Positions 44,466 through 52,983 of a stretch of 64,000 bases of DNA are shown here, piece after piece. The notes under the pieces were generated by a model. It made no database searches. It was not told the DNA's origin and worked only from the letters and a program-made list of their open reading frames with translations. Source of the stretch: JARRPM01 sp963792815. Lineage in GTDB: Bacteria; Pseudomonadota; Gammaproteobacteria; Pseudomonadales; Halieaceae. Position numbers and translations under genes: made by a program. Numbering within the stretch: position 1 is the first letter of the stretch; every line of letters starts with the position of its first letter. The stretch spans positions 434,001 through 498,000 of the forward strand of contig CAWBXR010000001.1 of the NCBI GenBank assembly GCA_963792815.1. The letters are read 5' to 3'.

Positions 44466-46964
44466 ATGCAGCACAAGAAATCGCACCTCATGCGTCGCTC
44501 AATTCAGGCGCTGCTCAGCGCAAGCCTGGTCCTTGCCAGCCAATCCGGCTGGAGCCAGGGGCTCGAGGAAGTGATCGTGACCGCGCAGAAACGGGAGCAG
44601 GGGTTGCAGGACGTACCGATCGCCGTCGAGGCTTTCAGCGCCCAGCAGATCACTAACCTGTCGGCCCAGGACATTGGCGACCTCGGTACCTTTACTCCCA
44701 ATGTGACCATTTCCAAAGCAGCCAATCAGCCCAACTACGCCATTCGCGGTATCGGTACCGATGACTTCGGTATCGGCGCCGACCCGGCGGTGGGTGTCTA
44801 CCAGGACGGGGTGTATATCGGACGGTCCGGTGGTTCGAAGGTGGCCTTCAACGATCTCGCCCGGGTGGAGATTCTCAACGGCCCCCAGGGCACCCTGTTT
44901 GGTCGTAATGCCGCCGCCGGCGCGATCCAGTACATCAGCAACAAGCCTGATGAGGAGCTGTACGGTTGGGCCCGGGGAACGGTTGGAAACTATGATCGCT
45001 ACCAGGTCGATGGGGTGGCCAACATACCCATGGCGGATAATCTCTTTTTCCGGGCGGGACTGCTATGGAACCAGCGCGATGGCTGGATTGACAACGTCTA
45101 TAACGGCAACGACCTGGCCAGGCAGGGCAACCGCTCTATTGTGACCCAGCTGCGCTGGTTGCCCACGGATCGACTGGATACCATCCTGCGGCTGGAATTT
45201 GACCAGACCGATGAGGATTCGCGGGTGCGCTCCAGCGCTGTGTGGGGCCCGCGTGACAACGGTGCGGGCTTCAACAAGGTGGCCAGTGACTCCGACCTGT
45301 CGGAAAAGCGTAATCTGTGGGGCGCCTCCTGGCACGTGACCTACGACATGGACTGGGCCACGCTGACCTCGATCAGCTCCTACCGCTATTTCAACTCGAA
45401 AAATCCCGAAGAGAAGGATGGCTCCGCCGAGTTGTATTATTTCTTCAATGACCTGAACAAGGAGAAGAATGACCAGTTCGGCCAGGAGTTCAGGCTGGAT
45501 GGTGAAATGGGGTCCAGGTTCCGCTGGACTGCGGGTGTAAACGCCTATTACGAGCACGCGCGCCAGATCAGCGGTATTCACCTGACGCCCCAGTCCGTCG
45601 ACAAGCTGATCGCGGAGGGGGAGATAGGCGTGCCTTACGATGCGCTTGTTCCCGGCGCTCCGATCGATATCGCTTTCCTCGTTTTTCCCGACCCATTCAA
45701 TGAGCGCGCAGTGACCAGTGGCGCCCAGGCGCTCGAAGACGATATCGCTTACCGGGAGCAGATTCGCATCAATGCGAAATACAAATCCTATGCCGGATTT
45801 GCCGATGTCACCTACGATCTCACCGACACCCTCGCCCTCACCGGCGGCCTGCGTTATACCTACGATGACAAAAAATTCGGTCGTTACGTTAAATTCAACG
45901 ACTACGTGGTCGCATTTGCATTCACCACTGAAACCCGAATCGACGCCAATGGCAACTACGATCCGGACGGCAACCTGGGGTTCCTGCAGTCCGACAAGGA
46001 CTGGTCGAAACTCACCCCGCGGGTGGTTTTGGAGTGGCAGGCCCAGGAGGAGGTGATGCTTTACGCCTCCTATACCGAAGGCTATAAGGCGGGTGGCTTC
46101 AACAGTGCCGGAGAGATTTTTGCGCCACCGTTCGATCCGGAGGAGGTCGCCAACTACGAGCTGGGCATGAAGTCCAGCTGGCTGGACAACACTCTGCGGG
46201 TGAACACCGCCCTGTTCAGTTACACCTATGACAACCTGCAATCCCTCGCATTTATCGATGCGGCCTGCCTCCCCGACTCGACTGTCGGTACTTACCTGTT
46301 TGAGACCTCCGACGTCGAGGGCAAGGGTTTCGAGCTGAACGTCAACTGGCTGGCGCTGCCCTCGCTGGAGCTTTATGTCAACACCGGTTACCTGGATGCA
46401 GAGTACAAGCGCAGGGAGGAAAAGCAGGTTATCGACGGTGTCTGTGTGATCAAGGACCGCTCCGGTGAAACATTCTCCGAATCACCTGACATGAACTTCA
46501 CGGTGGGCGCTAATTACAGCCTGGACTTTGACAACGGGGGCGAGGTGGTACTGGCGGTGGCATATAACTACACCGGGGGTCTGGAGCGGGACCAGTGCGT
46601 CTATGTGGTGGACAACAAGGCAGAGGGGGCCCCGAATGATATCTACGGCCTGACAAAAGTGGACGGGCAGCTGGTGATCAGCGACTCCTCAGCCACAGGG
46701 GACCTCACCGAACCGCCCTACAGCAACTGCCCGGATACTGATGACCGGGAGCAGCTCAACGCCAGGCTGGCGTACAACTCCCCCGAGCGGGACTGGACGG
46801 TGGCGGCGTTCATCACTAATGCCACCAACTGGCAGCCTGACAAGGTAGATCCGGGTGGTCTGGGCGGCCAGTTGGCAACGGCTTTTTCCGATGGCTCACC
46901 CTCCTATGGCCGCACCGACGAGCCGCGTATGTACGGTATGGAGTTCCGCTACAACTTCCAATAG
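44466..46964 (+). CDS. TonB-dependent outer membrane receptor
   Basis: An 832-residue receptor with a signal peptide (about residues 1-32), a TonB box (LEEVIVTAQKRE), a plug domain (DVPIAVEAFSAQQ, NYAIRGIGTDDFG, LARVEILNGPQGTLFGRNAAAGAI) and a 22-strand barrel ending in the terminal Phe (FRYNFQ). The sequence type belongs to the large family in marine proteobacteria that imports varied hydrophobic or carbohydrate substrates, not only siderophores. No iron box was found upstream. ATG at 44466 follows GGGGG. Confidence 0.94.
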   Translation: MQHKKSHLMRRSIQALLSASLVLASQSGWSQGLEEVIVTAQKREQGLQDVPIAVEAFSAQQITNLSAQDIGDLGTFTPNVTISKAANQPNYAIRGIGTDDFGIGADPAVGVYQDGVYIGRSGGSKVAFNDLARVEILNGPQGTLFGRNAAAGAIQYISNKPDEELYGWARGTVGNYDRYQVDGVANIPMADNLFFRAGLLWNQRDGWIDNVYNGNDLARQGNRSIVTQLRWLPTDRLDTILRLEFDQTDEDSRVRSSAVWGPRDNGAGFNKVASDSDLSEKRNLWGASWHVTYDMDWATLTSISSYRYFNSKNPEEKDGSAELYYFFNDLNKEKNDQFGQEFRLDGEMGSRFRWTAGVNAYYEHARQISGIHLTPQSVDKLIAEGEIGVPYDALVPGAPIDIAFLVFPDPFNERAVTSGAQALEDDIAYREQIRINAKYKSYAGFADVTYDLTDTLALTGGLRYTYDDKKFGRYVKFNDYVVAFAFTTETRIDANGNYDPDGNLGFLQSDKDWSKLTPRVVLEWQAQEEVMLYASYTEGYKAGGFNSAGEIFAPPFDPEEVANYELGMKSSWLDNTLRVNTALFSYTYDNLQSLAFIDAACLPDSTVGTYLFETSDVEGKGFELNVNWLALPSLELYVNTGYLDAEYKRREEKQVIDGVCVIKDRSGETFSESPDMNFTVGANYSLDFDNGGEVVLAVAYNYTGGLERDQCVYVVDNKAEGAPNDIYGLTKVDGQLVISDSSATGDLTEPPYSNCPDTDDREQLNARLAYNSPERDWTVAAFITNATNWQPDKVDPGGLGGQLATAFSDGSPSYGRTDEPRMYGMEFRYNFQ

Positions 46965-46978
46965 CAAGGCACCGCAGT

Positions 46979-47001
46979 AAAGCCCGCCACCGGCGGGTTT
47001 T
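46979..47001 (+). terminator. Rho-independent terminator after the TonB receptor
   Basis: A stem cccgcc/ggcggg with a 3-base loop and flanking A/T pairs, followed by TTTT, 15 bases past the receptor stop. Confidence 0.75.
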
Positions 47002-47028
47002 CCCCGGGTTACAACAGGATGAACGTTC

Positions 47029-47925
47029 ATGGGTATCTATGCATTAACCGGCGGCGCCACCGGCATTGGCGCGGAATTGAAACGCCAGCTGTCACAGGCG
47101 GGGCACGAGGTGATTTCGGTGGATATCAGGGAGGGCGATATTATTGCCGACCTGGCCACCCGGGAAGGGCGGCAGGCGGCGGTTGACGGTATTCGCGAGC
47201 GGGCGCCGGACGGCCTCGATGGTTACATTCCCTGCGCCGGCTTGCCGCCGGTGGCCAAACCCCTGTCGCTGATCCCACAGGTCAACTATTTCGCGGCGGT
47301 AGAGACGGTGGCGGGCCTGCGCGACCTGTTGGCTATGAAGCGCGGCACGGCGCTGCTGGTGGCGTCCAATTCCGCCCCCATGATCGGCAATGAGGATCCC
47401 TACGTACAGGCCTGCCTGGCGGGAGACGAGTCCGGTGCCTGCAGCGATATCGAGAGCCGTGACGGCCATACCGCCTATGCCGGCTCCAAACGCGCGTTGG
47501 TATTGTGGATGCGACGCAACGTGGTGGAGTACGCCGCCGCAGGCGTGCGCCTGAACGCGGTTGCCCCCGGCATCACCCGGACCCCGCTGTCGGAACAGGT
47601 GATGGCCGACGCGGAACTGGGCGAAGCGATGAAGCAGTTTGCCGCCATGGTGCCCTGGGGCGGGACGGCGCAGCCCGCGGAGATCGCCAACGTCATGCGC
47701 TTTATGCTCAGCCCCGAGGCCGGCTTCGTCTGCGGCTCGGTGTTCTTTGTCGATGGCGGCTCGGACGCGATGCTGCGCAGCGATGCATTGCTGAAAGCCG
47801 TGGCTTCCCGGCGAAGAGCCGCCGCGCCTGCCCGCGGCAAATGCTGGGCCGCTAGTCGCTGCGTGCTCGCCACCCGCTCCATCTCCACCTTGATCGCCGC
47901 GCTGATGGTTTCGCTGAGTTGGTAA
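47029..47925 (+). CDS. SDR oxidoreductase (3-alpha-hydroxysteroid/coniferyl-alcohol dehydrogenase-like) with extended C-terminus
   Basis: An SDR with TGGATGIG (residues 7-14), a shortened second strand (VDIREGDIIADL), catalytic YAGSK and the closing FVDGGSDAMLRSDAL, close in layout to HsdA and coniferyl-alcohol dehydrogenases. Relatives end right after this point (about residue 254). Here the frame stays open for another 44 residues, antisense to the PqiC gene. A TGA at 47792-47794 lies one base out of frame, so a single indel may have removed the natural stop. It reversibly oxidises a hydroxyl group with NAD(P). Confidence 0.85.
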   Translation: MGIYALTGGATGIGAELKRQLSQAGHEVISVDIREGDIIADLATREGRQAAVDGIRERAPDGLDGYIPCAGLPPVAKPLSLIPQVNYFAAVETVAGLRDLLAMKRGTALLVASNSAPMIGNEDPYVQACLAGDESGACSDIESRDGHTAYAGSKRALVLWMRRNVVEYAAAGVRLNAVAPGITRTPLSEQVMADAELGEAMKQFAAMVPWGGTAQPAEIANVMRFMLSPEAGFVCGSVFFVDGGSDAMLRSDALLKAVASRRRAAAPARGKCWAASRCVLATRSISTLIAALMVSLSW

Positions 47926-48464
47926 AAAAGCGCACTGTAGGCGGCAGGCAGTTCCGCCGGGCGCAGTTGCCCGGGCGGCAGTGACTGGCTGAACTGGCTT
48001 ATCTGCCGGGTGAGGGGGGTGGCATCTGCCGGCCGGTAAATGAGCCAGTCCACCACCAGCGTGGCCTGCCCCTCCCGGGCATCCAGGTCCAGCACGCTGA
48101 TCCTGACCCCGTAATCCGGCGCCTGGCGCACATCCCAGGGGAAAGATCGCAGATTTTCACTTTCCATCAGGGCAGACAGGTTCAGGACCATCACCCGCTT
48201 GATGCCGTATTCCAGCGGTTCCGCCCAGCGTTCGGTGCCGGTTATCTGCAACTGGTTGCCGCCGCTGGCGTAGACCATGGCATTGCGGTTGAGGAATTCA
48301 GGGACATCTACCGGCCCAATCCCCAGGGACGGCTCCTGGCCGCCGGGGACGGGCGCAACCGACGGTGTGAGCCGGTAAAAGTTACTCGGGGGCGAACTGC
48401 CGCAAGCGCTGAGCAACAGCAACAGGCAAGCGCTGGCAGTGATCCGGTGCAGGTTGTTGGTCAT
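47475..48464 (-). CDS. PqiC/ABC-type transport auxiliary lipoprotein, open frame running past its expected end
   Basis: A lipoprotein with the signal LLLLLSAC and family segments FYRLTP, IGPVDVPEFLNRNAMVYASGGNQLQI, RWAEPLEYGIKRVMVLNL. Homologues are about 190-205 aa and should end near KVEMERVASTQ. The frame instead continues to 329 aa through the convergent SDR gene. A TAG at 47854-47852 lies one base out of frame. Family members help MCE (mammalian cell entry) transporters at the outer membrane. The ATG overlaps the MCE gene stop by 4 bases. Confidence 0.85.
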   Translation of the reverse strand: MTNNLHRITASACLLLLLSACGSSPPSNFYRLTPSVAPVPGGQEPSLGIGPVDVPEFLNRNAMVYASGGNQLQITGTERWAEPLEYGIKRVMVLNLSALMESENLRSFPWDVRQAPDYGVRISVLDLDAREGQATLVVDWLIYRPADATPLTRQISQFSQSLPPGQLRPAELPAAYSALFYQLSETISAAIKVEMERVASTQRLAAQHLPRAGAAALRREATAFSNASLRSIASEPPSTKNTEPQTKPASGLSIKRMTLAISAGCAVPPQGTMAANCFIASPSSASAITCSDSGVRVMPGATAFRRTPAAAYSTTLRRIHNTNARLEPA

Positions 48465-49429
48465 TGCGTGTTCTCCTGTTTGCCGCGCAGCAGCGATTCC
48501 GGCTGCCGGTCCAGCATGTTGGCAAGCTCCTGTATAGCCCTGCTGGCCAGGGTGAGTTCGTGCAGGGCTTTGTTGAGCTGATAGGCGGTGGCGGAACCTG
48601 GCGAAACCAGGCTGTCGATATTGATCATGGTGTTTTCAAAGGCCTTTATCGCGTCATTCAGTACACCCAGGTTTTTCTGGGCCAGTTCGGACAGTTTGGG
48701 CAGCTCAGCATTGGCACCGGCAAGGATATCCGAGGCACCATTCAATACCTTGTCGAGTTTGGGCCCGGTGGTCGCCAGCTGGCCGTTCAGCTCGTCGCTC
48801 AGTTTGCTGACAGAGACCAGGGTTGTCTGCAGGTCCCCTGACAATGACTGGAACTTCTCGCTGGTGACAAAAGTACTGAGGCCGTGGATCGTGTCCTGCA
48901 CGTTCTGGGCCAGCTGGGCGAGGTCTATCTCATCTATTTTGCGGGCGATCTGCTCGAGATCCGTCGGGATGGTCGGGAGCTGGGTCAGGTCCGAGTCGAT
49001 GGAAACCAGCACCGGGGGTTTGTCCGGATGGAAGTCCAGCTGGATATATAGCAGGCCGGTGAGCAGGCTCTGGGTTTTCAACTGCGCGCGCAGGCCGCGG
49101 GCGATCAAGCCGTCAGTCACATCCTTGGTGCTGGTGCCCAGGCGCTTGATATTCTTGCCGCTTAACTCCGCTTCCACCAGCATGATCAGGTCGAGGTTGT
49201 CGGCGTTCAGCATCAGCTCCACGGTGGTCACCTGGCCGATCTGCACGCCACGCAGTGCCACGGGAGCGCCGACGTTCAGGCCCTTGACCGAGCCTTCGAA
49301 CACCATCACGACTTTCTCGCTCTGTCGGCCAAAGCCGGTGCCCAAGGCAAAAATGACTATGGTGATCGCTATCAACACCGCGCCGATGACAAAGGCGCCG
49401 ATCGCCACTGTATGTGGTTTTTCACTCAT
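48461..49429 (-). CDS. MCE domain substrate-binding protein (MlaD/PqiB-like)
   Basis: A 322-residue protein with one N-terminal membrane helix (about residues 8-30), a single MCE domain (about 38-115: VKGLNVGAPVALRGVQIGQV, LLTGLLYIQLDFHP), then a long helical region that could form a tube or coiled coil. MCE proteins assemble as hexamers that channel lipids between membranes. It overlaps the ATPase gene by 8 bases and PqiC by 4. Confidence 0.92.
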   Translation of the reverse strand: MSEKPHTVAIGAFVIGAVLIAITIVIFALGTGFGRQSEKVVMVFEGSVKGLNVGAPVALRGVQIGQVTTVELMLNADNLDLIMLVEAELSGKNIKRLGTSTKDVTDGLIARGLRAQLKTQSLLTGLLYIQLDFHPDKPPVLVSIDSDLTQLPTIPTDLEQIARKIDEIDLAQLAQNVQDTIHGLSTFVTSEKFQSLSGDLQTTLVSVSKLSDELNGQLATTGPKLDKVLNGASDILAGANAELPKLSELAQKNLGVLNDAIKAFENTMINIDSLVSPGSATAYQLNKALHELTLASRAIQELANMLDRQPESLLRGKQENTQ

Positions 49430-50225
49430 TGTCTGGCCCCTCTGTTTGTTCGCTGGTTTCGCCTGCGCCGCTCCCTCGGGTCAGGAACTGTCGCACCACG
49501 GCCTGTTTGCTGTGATCCCGCAGGTAGTTCGGATCGCCGCAGTCGATCATGGTACGGCTGTTGGCGTCCAGGTAGACGGAGTTATTGGCGATAGTGAATA
49601 TGCTGGCCAATTCGTGAGTCACCATTACTACCGTCGCCCCGGTGGAGTCCTGTATTTCCCTGATCAGGTCGTCCAGCAGGCGGGAGCTTATCGGGTCGAG
49701 TCCGGCCGAGGGCTCATCGAAAAAAAGTATCTCCGGATCCAGCGCTATGGCGCGCGCCAGCGCCGCGCGCTTGCGCATGCCGCCACTGATCTCCGAGGGA
49801 TAATAATCCTGGTAGCCCGCAAGGCCGACCAGGGCCAACTTGTAAGCCACGATATCCGCGATCTCGCCGCTGTCCGAGTCGGTGTAAAGCTGTAGCGGCA
49901 GCGCGACATTTTCCGCCAGGGTCATGGCGCTGAACAGCCCGCCTGTCTGGTAGGTGATGCCCCAGCGCCTGCGAGTGGCTTCGCGCTGTGCATCGCTGGC
50001 GTTGACGAAGCTCTGCCCGTTGTAGGCGATGTCGCCCCTGGCGGGGTTGATCAGGCCCAGCATATGCTTGAGCAGAGTGCTTTTGCCGCAGCCGCTGCCC
50101 CCCATGATGACAAAGATATCCCCCCGCTTGACATCGAAAGTCAGGTCGCGCTGTATAACGAAAGACCCGTAGGCCATGGTGAGGTTGCTCACGCTGATGT
50201 GGATTTCGGAAGCTGACTTATCCAT
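49422..50225 (-). CDS. MlaF-like ABC transporter ATPase
   Basis: A 267-residue ATPase with Walker A GGSGCGKST (residues 42-50), signature SGGMRKRAALARAIALDPEILFFDEPSAGLD (ABC motif and Walker B) and the H-loop in MVTHEL. It energises lipid movement by the MlaE-like permease. ATG at 50225 overlaps the permease TGA by one base; a longer frame would intrude into that gene. Confidence 0.93.
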   Translation of the reverse strand: MDKSASEIHISVSNLTMAYGSFVIQRDLTFDVKRGDIFVIMGGSGCGKSTLLKHMLGLINPARGDIAYNGQSFVNASDAQREATRRRWGITYQTGGLFSAMTLAENVALPLQLYTDSDSGEIADIVAYKLALVGLAGYQDYYPSEISGGMRKRAALARAIALDPEILFFDEPSAGLDPISSRLLDDLIREIQDSTGATVVMVTHELASIFTIANNSVYLDANSRTMIDCGDPNYLRDHSKQAVVRQFLTRGSGAGETSEQTEGPDNE

Positions 50226-51355
50226 CAGAAGCGTATCTGCTGGCAAATGATGTTGATACCCGCATCCGCCACTATCAGGTAGACAATCGCAGTGACTACC
50301 GCTTCGGTAGCGGCCTGGCCCACCGCGGCGGAGCTTCTGCCTGAATTCATCCCCGCCCGACAGCCCGCCACCGCTATCAACAGGGCAAATACCACGCTCT
50401 TGATCAGCCCCACAACCAGATGGTTGATGGCGACTGCGCTTTCCGCCTGGGTGATATATTGCAGTGGTGTGATCCCCATCCCCCCGGCGACCAGGCCGCC
50501 GCCCACGATGCCCAGCAGGTCCGCGTAAAGGGTGAGCATGGGCATGACCACGACCAGGGCAAGCAGGCGCGGAATGACCAGGAACTCGACCGGGGAGATG
50601 CCCATGGTGGTAATCGCGTCTATTTCCTCGTTGGTCTGCATGGTGCCCAGCTGCGCCGCATAGGCGGCGCCGGTGCGTCCCGCCATCACCACTGCTGTCA
50701 TCAGTACTCCCATTTCCCGCAGAATGCCGATAGTCACCAGGTTCGCCACATAGACTTCCGCCCCGAACTGCTGCAACTGCACGGCGCCCAGGTAGGCCAG
50801 GATCATGCCTACCAGGACGCTGGTCAGGGTGATGATACCCAGTGCACTGGGCCCACCCTCATAACAGAACTGGCGAAAATCCACGAAGCGGGTATTGGAC
50901 CTCCCCGCCGCAAGTTTGACCAGGGCGATGGTTACCTCGCCGGTGAATGCCAGCGATTCCCTGAGGGATTCCGCGGCTTTCGTGAGCAGCGCGACGGGGT
51001 TGAGCGACTCCTGCCAGGTCTCCTGGGGTTCAGGCTCCCGCTGGTGGGGCGCTACCGCGGTGGCCAGGGCAAGCAATTTCGCTGCGCCGGCCGGCAGGTC
51101 CCGGGTAGCAAAGGCGATGCCTTCTTCGCGGCAGTGGTTGGAGCATTGCAGCAGGAACGCCACCAGTGTCGAGTCCCACTCGCCGAGCGCCGCGCCGTCC
51201 ACTGTGAGGCCCGTGGAGGTCCCCAGGTGCAACTGGCTGGAAACCGCGCCGAAGTCACCCGGGTCATAGCCCTGTATCCAATCGCCGGAGAGGGTAAGCA
51301 GCGCCTTGTTGTCATTGCTGTGGTCAAGCTGGAAGCCAGCGTTCGGGTCGGTCAT
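50225..51355 (-). CDS. MlaE-like lipid ABC permease with fused N-terminal STAS domain
   Basis: A 376-residue permease. Residues about 12-100 look like a STAS domain (ALLTLSGDW, LTVDGAALGEWDSTLVAFLL), the role MlaB plays as a separate protein in the E. coli Mla system. The MlaE part follows, with five or six helices and conserved VLVGMILAYLGAVQLQQFGAEVYVANLV, AVVMAGRTGAAYAAQLGTM and EEIDAITTMGISPVEFLVIPR. It is the first gene of a permease-ATPase-MCE-lipoprotein operon. Confidence 0.92.
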   Translation of the reverse strand: MTDPNAGFQLDHSNDNKALLTLSGDWIQGYDPGDFGAVSSQLHLGTSTGLTVDGAALGEWDSTLVAFLLQCSNHCREEGIAFATRDLPAGAAKLLALATAVAPHQREPEPQETWQESLNPVALLTKAAESLRESLAFTGEVTIALVKLAAGRSNTRFVDFRQFCYEGGPSALGIITLTSVLVGMILAYLGAVQLQQFGAEVYVANLVTIGILREMGVLMTAVVMAGRTGAAYAAQLGTMQTNEEIDAITTMGISPVEFLVIPRLLALVVVMPMLTLYADLLGIVGGGLVAGGMGITPLQYITQAESAVAINHLVVGLIKSVVFALLIAVAGCRAGMNSGRSSAAVGQAATEAVVTAIVYLIVADAGINIICQQIRF

Positions 51356-51436
51356 GGGATTCGGCAGGTGACGACGGTAGACCCGAGTTTAAAGGCTTGG
51401 CCCCCGAATTACCAAGCCCCGGGAGGGAAGGGCGCC

Positions 51437-51943
51437 CTAGCGAAAGGGCAGCGCGGGCCGCAGGGGCGCGATGATGTCGTAGGCCTTCTGGTAAATCAGC
51501 GCGACCGGGGTATTGTTATCCGCCTCCTGGCGCCGGGAAATCATGGTGACGGGAAACAGGTACTCATCGCTTTCCTTGTAGCGCAGTGCCCGGCTGCGGC
51601 CGTGGGCGTCCTCATAGATGACCCAGTGCATGTCGAGATCCGCGGCCAGCAGATCGCCCATTATCACCCCCATGGCCTGCAGCTCGCGGGTCTGGTCAGG
51701 TCTGACCAGGCGGCGGTCCAGCATCAGCTGGAGCAGTTGCAAGTCGTTGTCCTTGTCGCCGGTGAAACTCCGGCCCAGCTCCAGGGCGGCCATGTCGTTG
51801 AGCAAATCGCGCTGCTGGGTCATGTATTGCCGGTCCAGCTGCGATAGATCGCCGATTCTCACAGTGTTATCGGCGATGCTGGCGGTCGCCGCAAGGATTG
51901 TCCCGGCGACCAACAGCCAATGAGTGAATCTGGCGAATGACAT
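51437..51943 (-). CDS. DUF3806 exported protein
   Basis: A 168-residue protein with a signal peptide (about residues 1-24) and a DUF3806-like core: DRQYMTQQRDLLNDMAALELGRSF, LQAMGVIMGDLLAADLDMHWVIYEDAHGRSRALRYK. Function is unknown. It probably folds in the periplasm. It stands upstream of the MCE operon on the same strand (81 bases away) and diverges from dapA. Confidence 0.8.
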   Translation of the reverse strand: MSFARFTHWLLVAGTILAATASIADNTVRIGDLSQLDRQYMTQQRDLLNDMAALELGRSFTGDKDNDLQLLQLMLDRRLVRPDQTRELQAMGVIMGDLLAADLDMHWVIYEDAHGRSRALRYKESDEYLFPVTMISRRQEADNNTPVALIYQKAYDIIAPLRPALPFR

Positions 51944-52017
51944 CAGGCGTTCTCCCCGGGATCCGGCACCTGCCGGCTCCTCATATAGCGACCCGCCCTC
52001 ATTTTAGCCCAATTTGG

Positions 52018-52045
52018 TTGTCTTACGGGCGTTGTCATGGATAAT
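52018..52045 (+). promoter_or_regulatory. Candidate sigma-70 promoter for dapA-bamC
   Basis: TTGTCT (52018-52023) and GATAAT (52040-52045) are separated by 16 bases and end 65 bases before the dapA ATG. Confidence 0.45.
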
Positions 52046-52110
52046 GGCGGACTTTCCCCGGGCCGCGTCGAGACAGGGCCCGCGACCCCCGCAAATTTCG
52101 GAGATATCGA

Positions 52111-52983
52111 ATGATTACCGGCAGTATAGTCGCCCTGGTTACCCCCATGCATGCCGATGGCAGTGTGGACTGGGCCGGGCTGGAAAGACTGCTGGACTTG
52201 CATATCGAGGCGGGAACCGGCGCGATCGGGGCAGTGGGGACCACGGGCGAAAGCGCCACCCTCAGCGTCGAGGAGCACTGCGAGGTTATCAGGCACTGCG
52301 TCAATTACCTGCGGGGGCGCCTGCCCGTTGTGGCGGGTACCGGCTCCAACTCCACCTGGGAGGCCATAGACCTGACCCGGGCGGCGGCAGAGGCGGGGGC
52401 TGATGCCTGCCTGCTGGTGACCCCTTACTACAACCGACCCACCCAGCGCGGCCTGTATGAGCACTTCAAGGCGATCGCCGCCGCCGTGGATGTGCCCCAG
52501 ATCCTCTATAATGTGCCGGGAAGAACCTGTGTCGATATGGCCAACGATACTGTGGCGCGCCTTGCCGAGCTGGGGAATATAGTGGGCATCAAGGACGCCA
52601 CCGGCGACCTCTCCCGGGGCCGGGAACTGATAGCCCTTTGCGGCGAACACCTGGCGATTTATTCTGGCGACGACCCGACAGCGATGGAGCTCATGCTGGC
52701 GGGCGGGCACGGTAATATATCGGTGACCGCCAATGTGGCGCCCGCGAAGATGGCGCAGTTATGCCGCTTCGCCATGGCCGGCGATCGCGCGGCCGCTGCC
52801 GCCGTAAACGATAGCCTGAGTCCACTTAACCAGGCGCTGTTTGTCGAGGCCAACCCGATACCGGTCAAGTGGGCCCTGCAGCACATGGGCCTGATCGAGG
52901 AGGGCATACGGTTGCCTTTGACGCCCCTGGACGAGTCTTTTCACGGTCAGGTGATCGCGGCTCTGGATATGGCGGGAATCTGA
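52111..52983 (+). CDS. dapA: 4-hydroxy-tetrahydrodipicolinate synthase
   Basis: A 290-residue TIM-barrel lyase condensing aspartate semialdehyde with pyruvate, the first committed step to diaminopimelate and lysine. The Schiff-base Lys161 (GIKDAT), Tyr133 (LYNVPGRT) and the GTTGESATL loop are in place. GGAG lies 8 bases before the ATG. The stop overlaps the bamC start by one base; the dapA-bamC pairing is typical of gammaproteobacteria. Confidence 0.96.
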   Translation: MITGSIVALVTPMHADGSVDWAGLERLLDLHIEAGTGAIGAVGTTGESATLSVEEHCEVIRHCVNYLRGRLPVVAGTGSNSTWEAIDLTRAAAEAGADACLLVTPYYNRPTQRGLYEHFKAIAAAVDVPQILYNVPGRTCVDMANDTVARLAELGNIVGIKDATGDLSRGRELIALCGEHLAIYSGDDPTAMELMLAGGHGNISVTANVAPAKMAQLCRFAMAGDRAAAAAVNDSLSPLNQALFVEANPIPVKWALQHMGLIEEGIRLPLTPLDESFHGQVIAALDMAGI

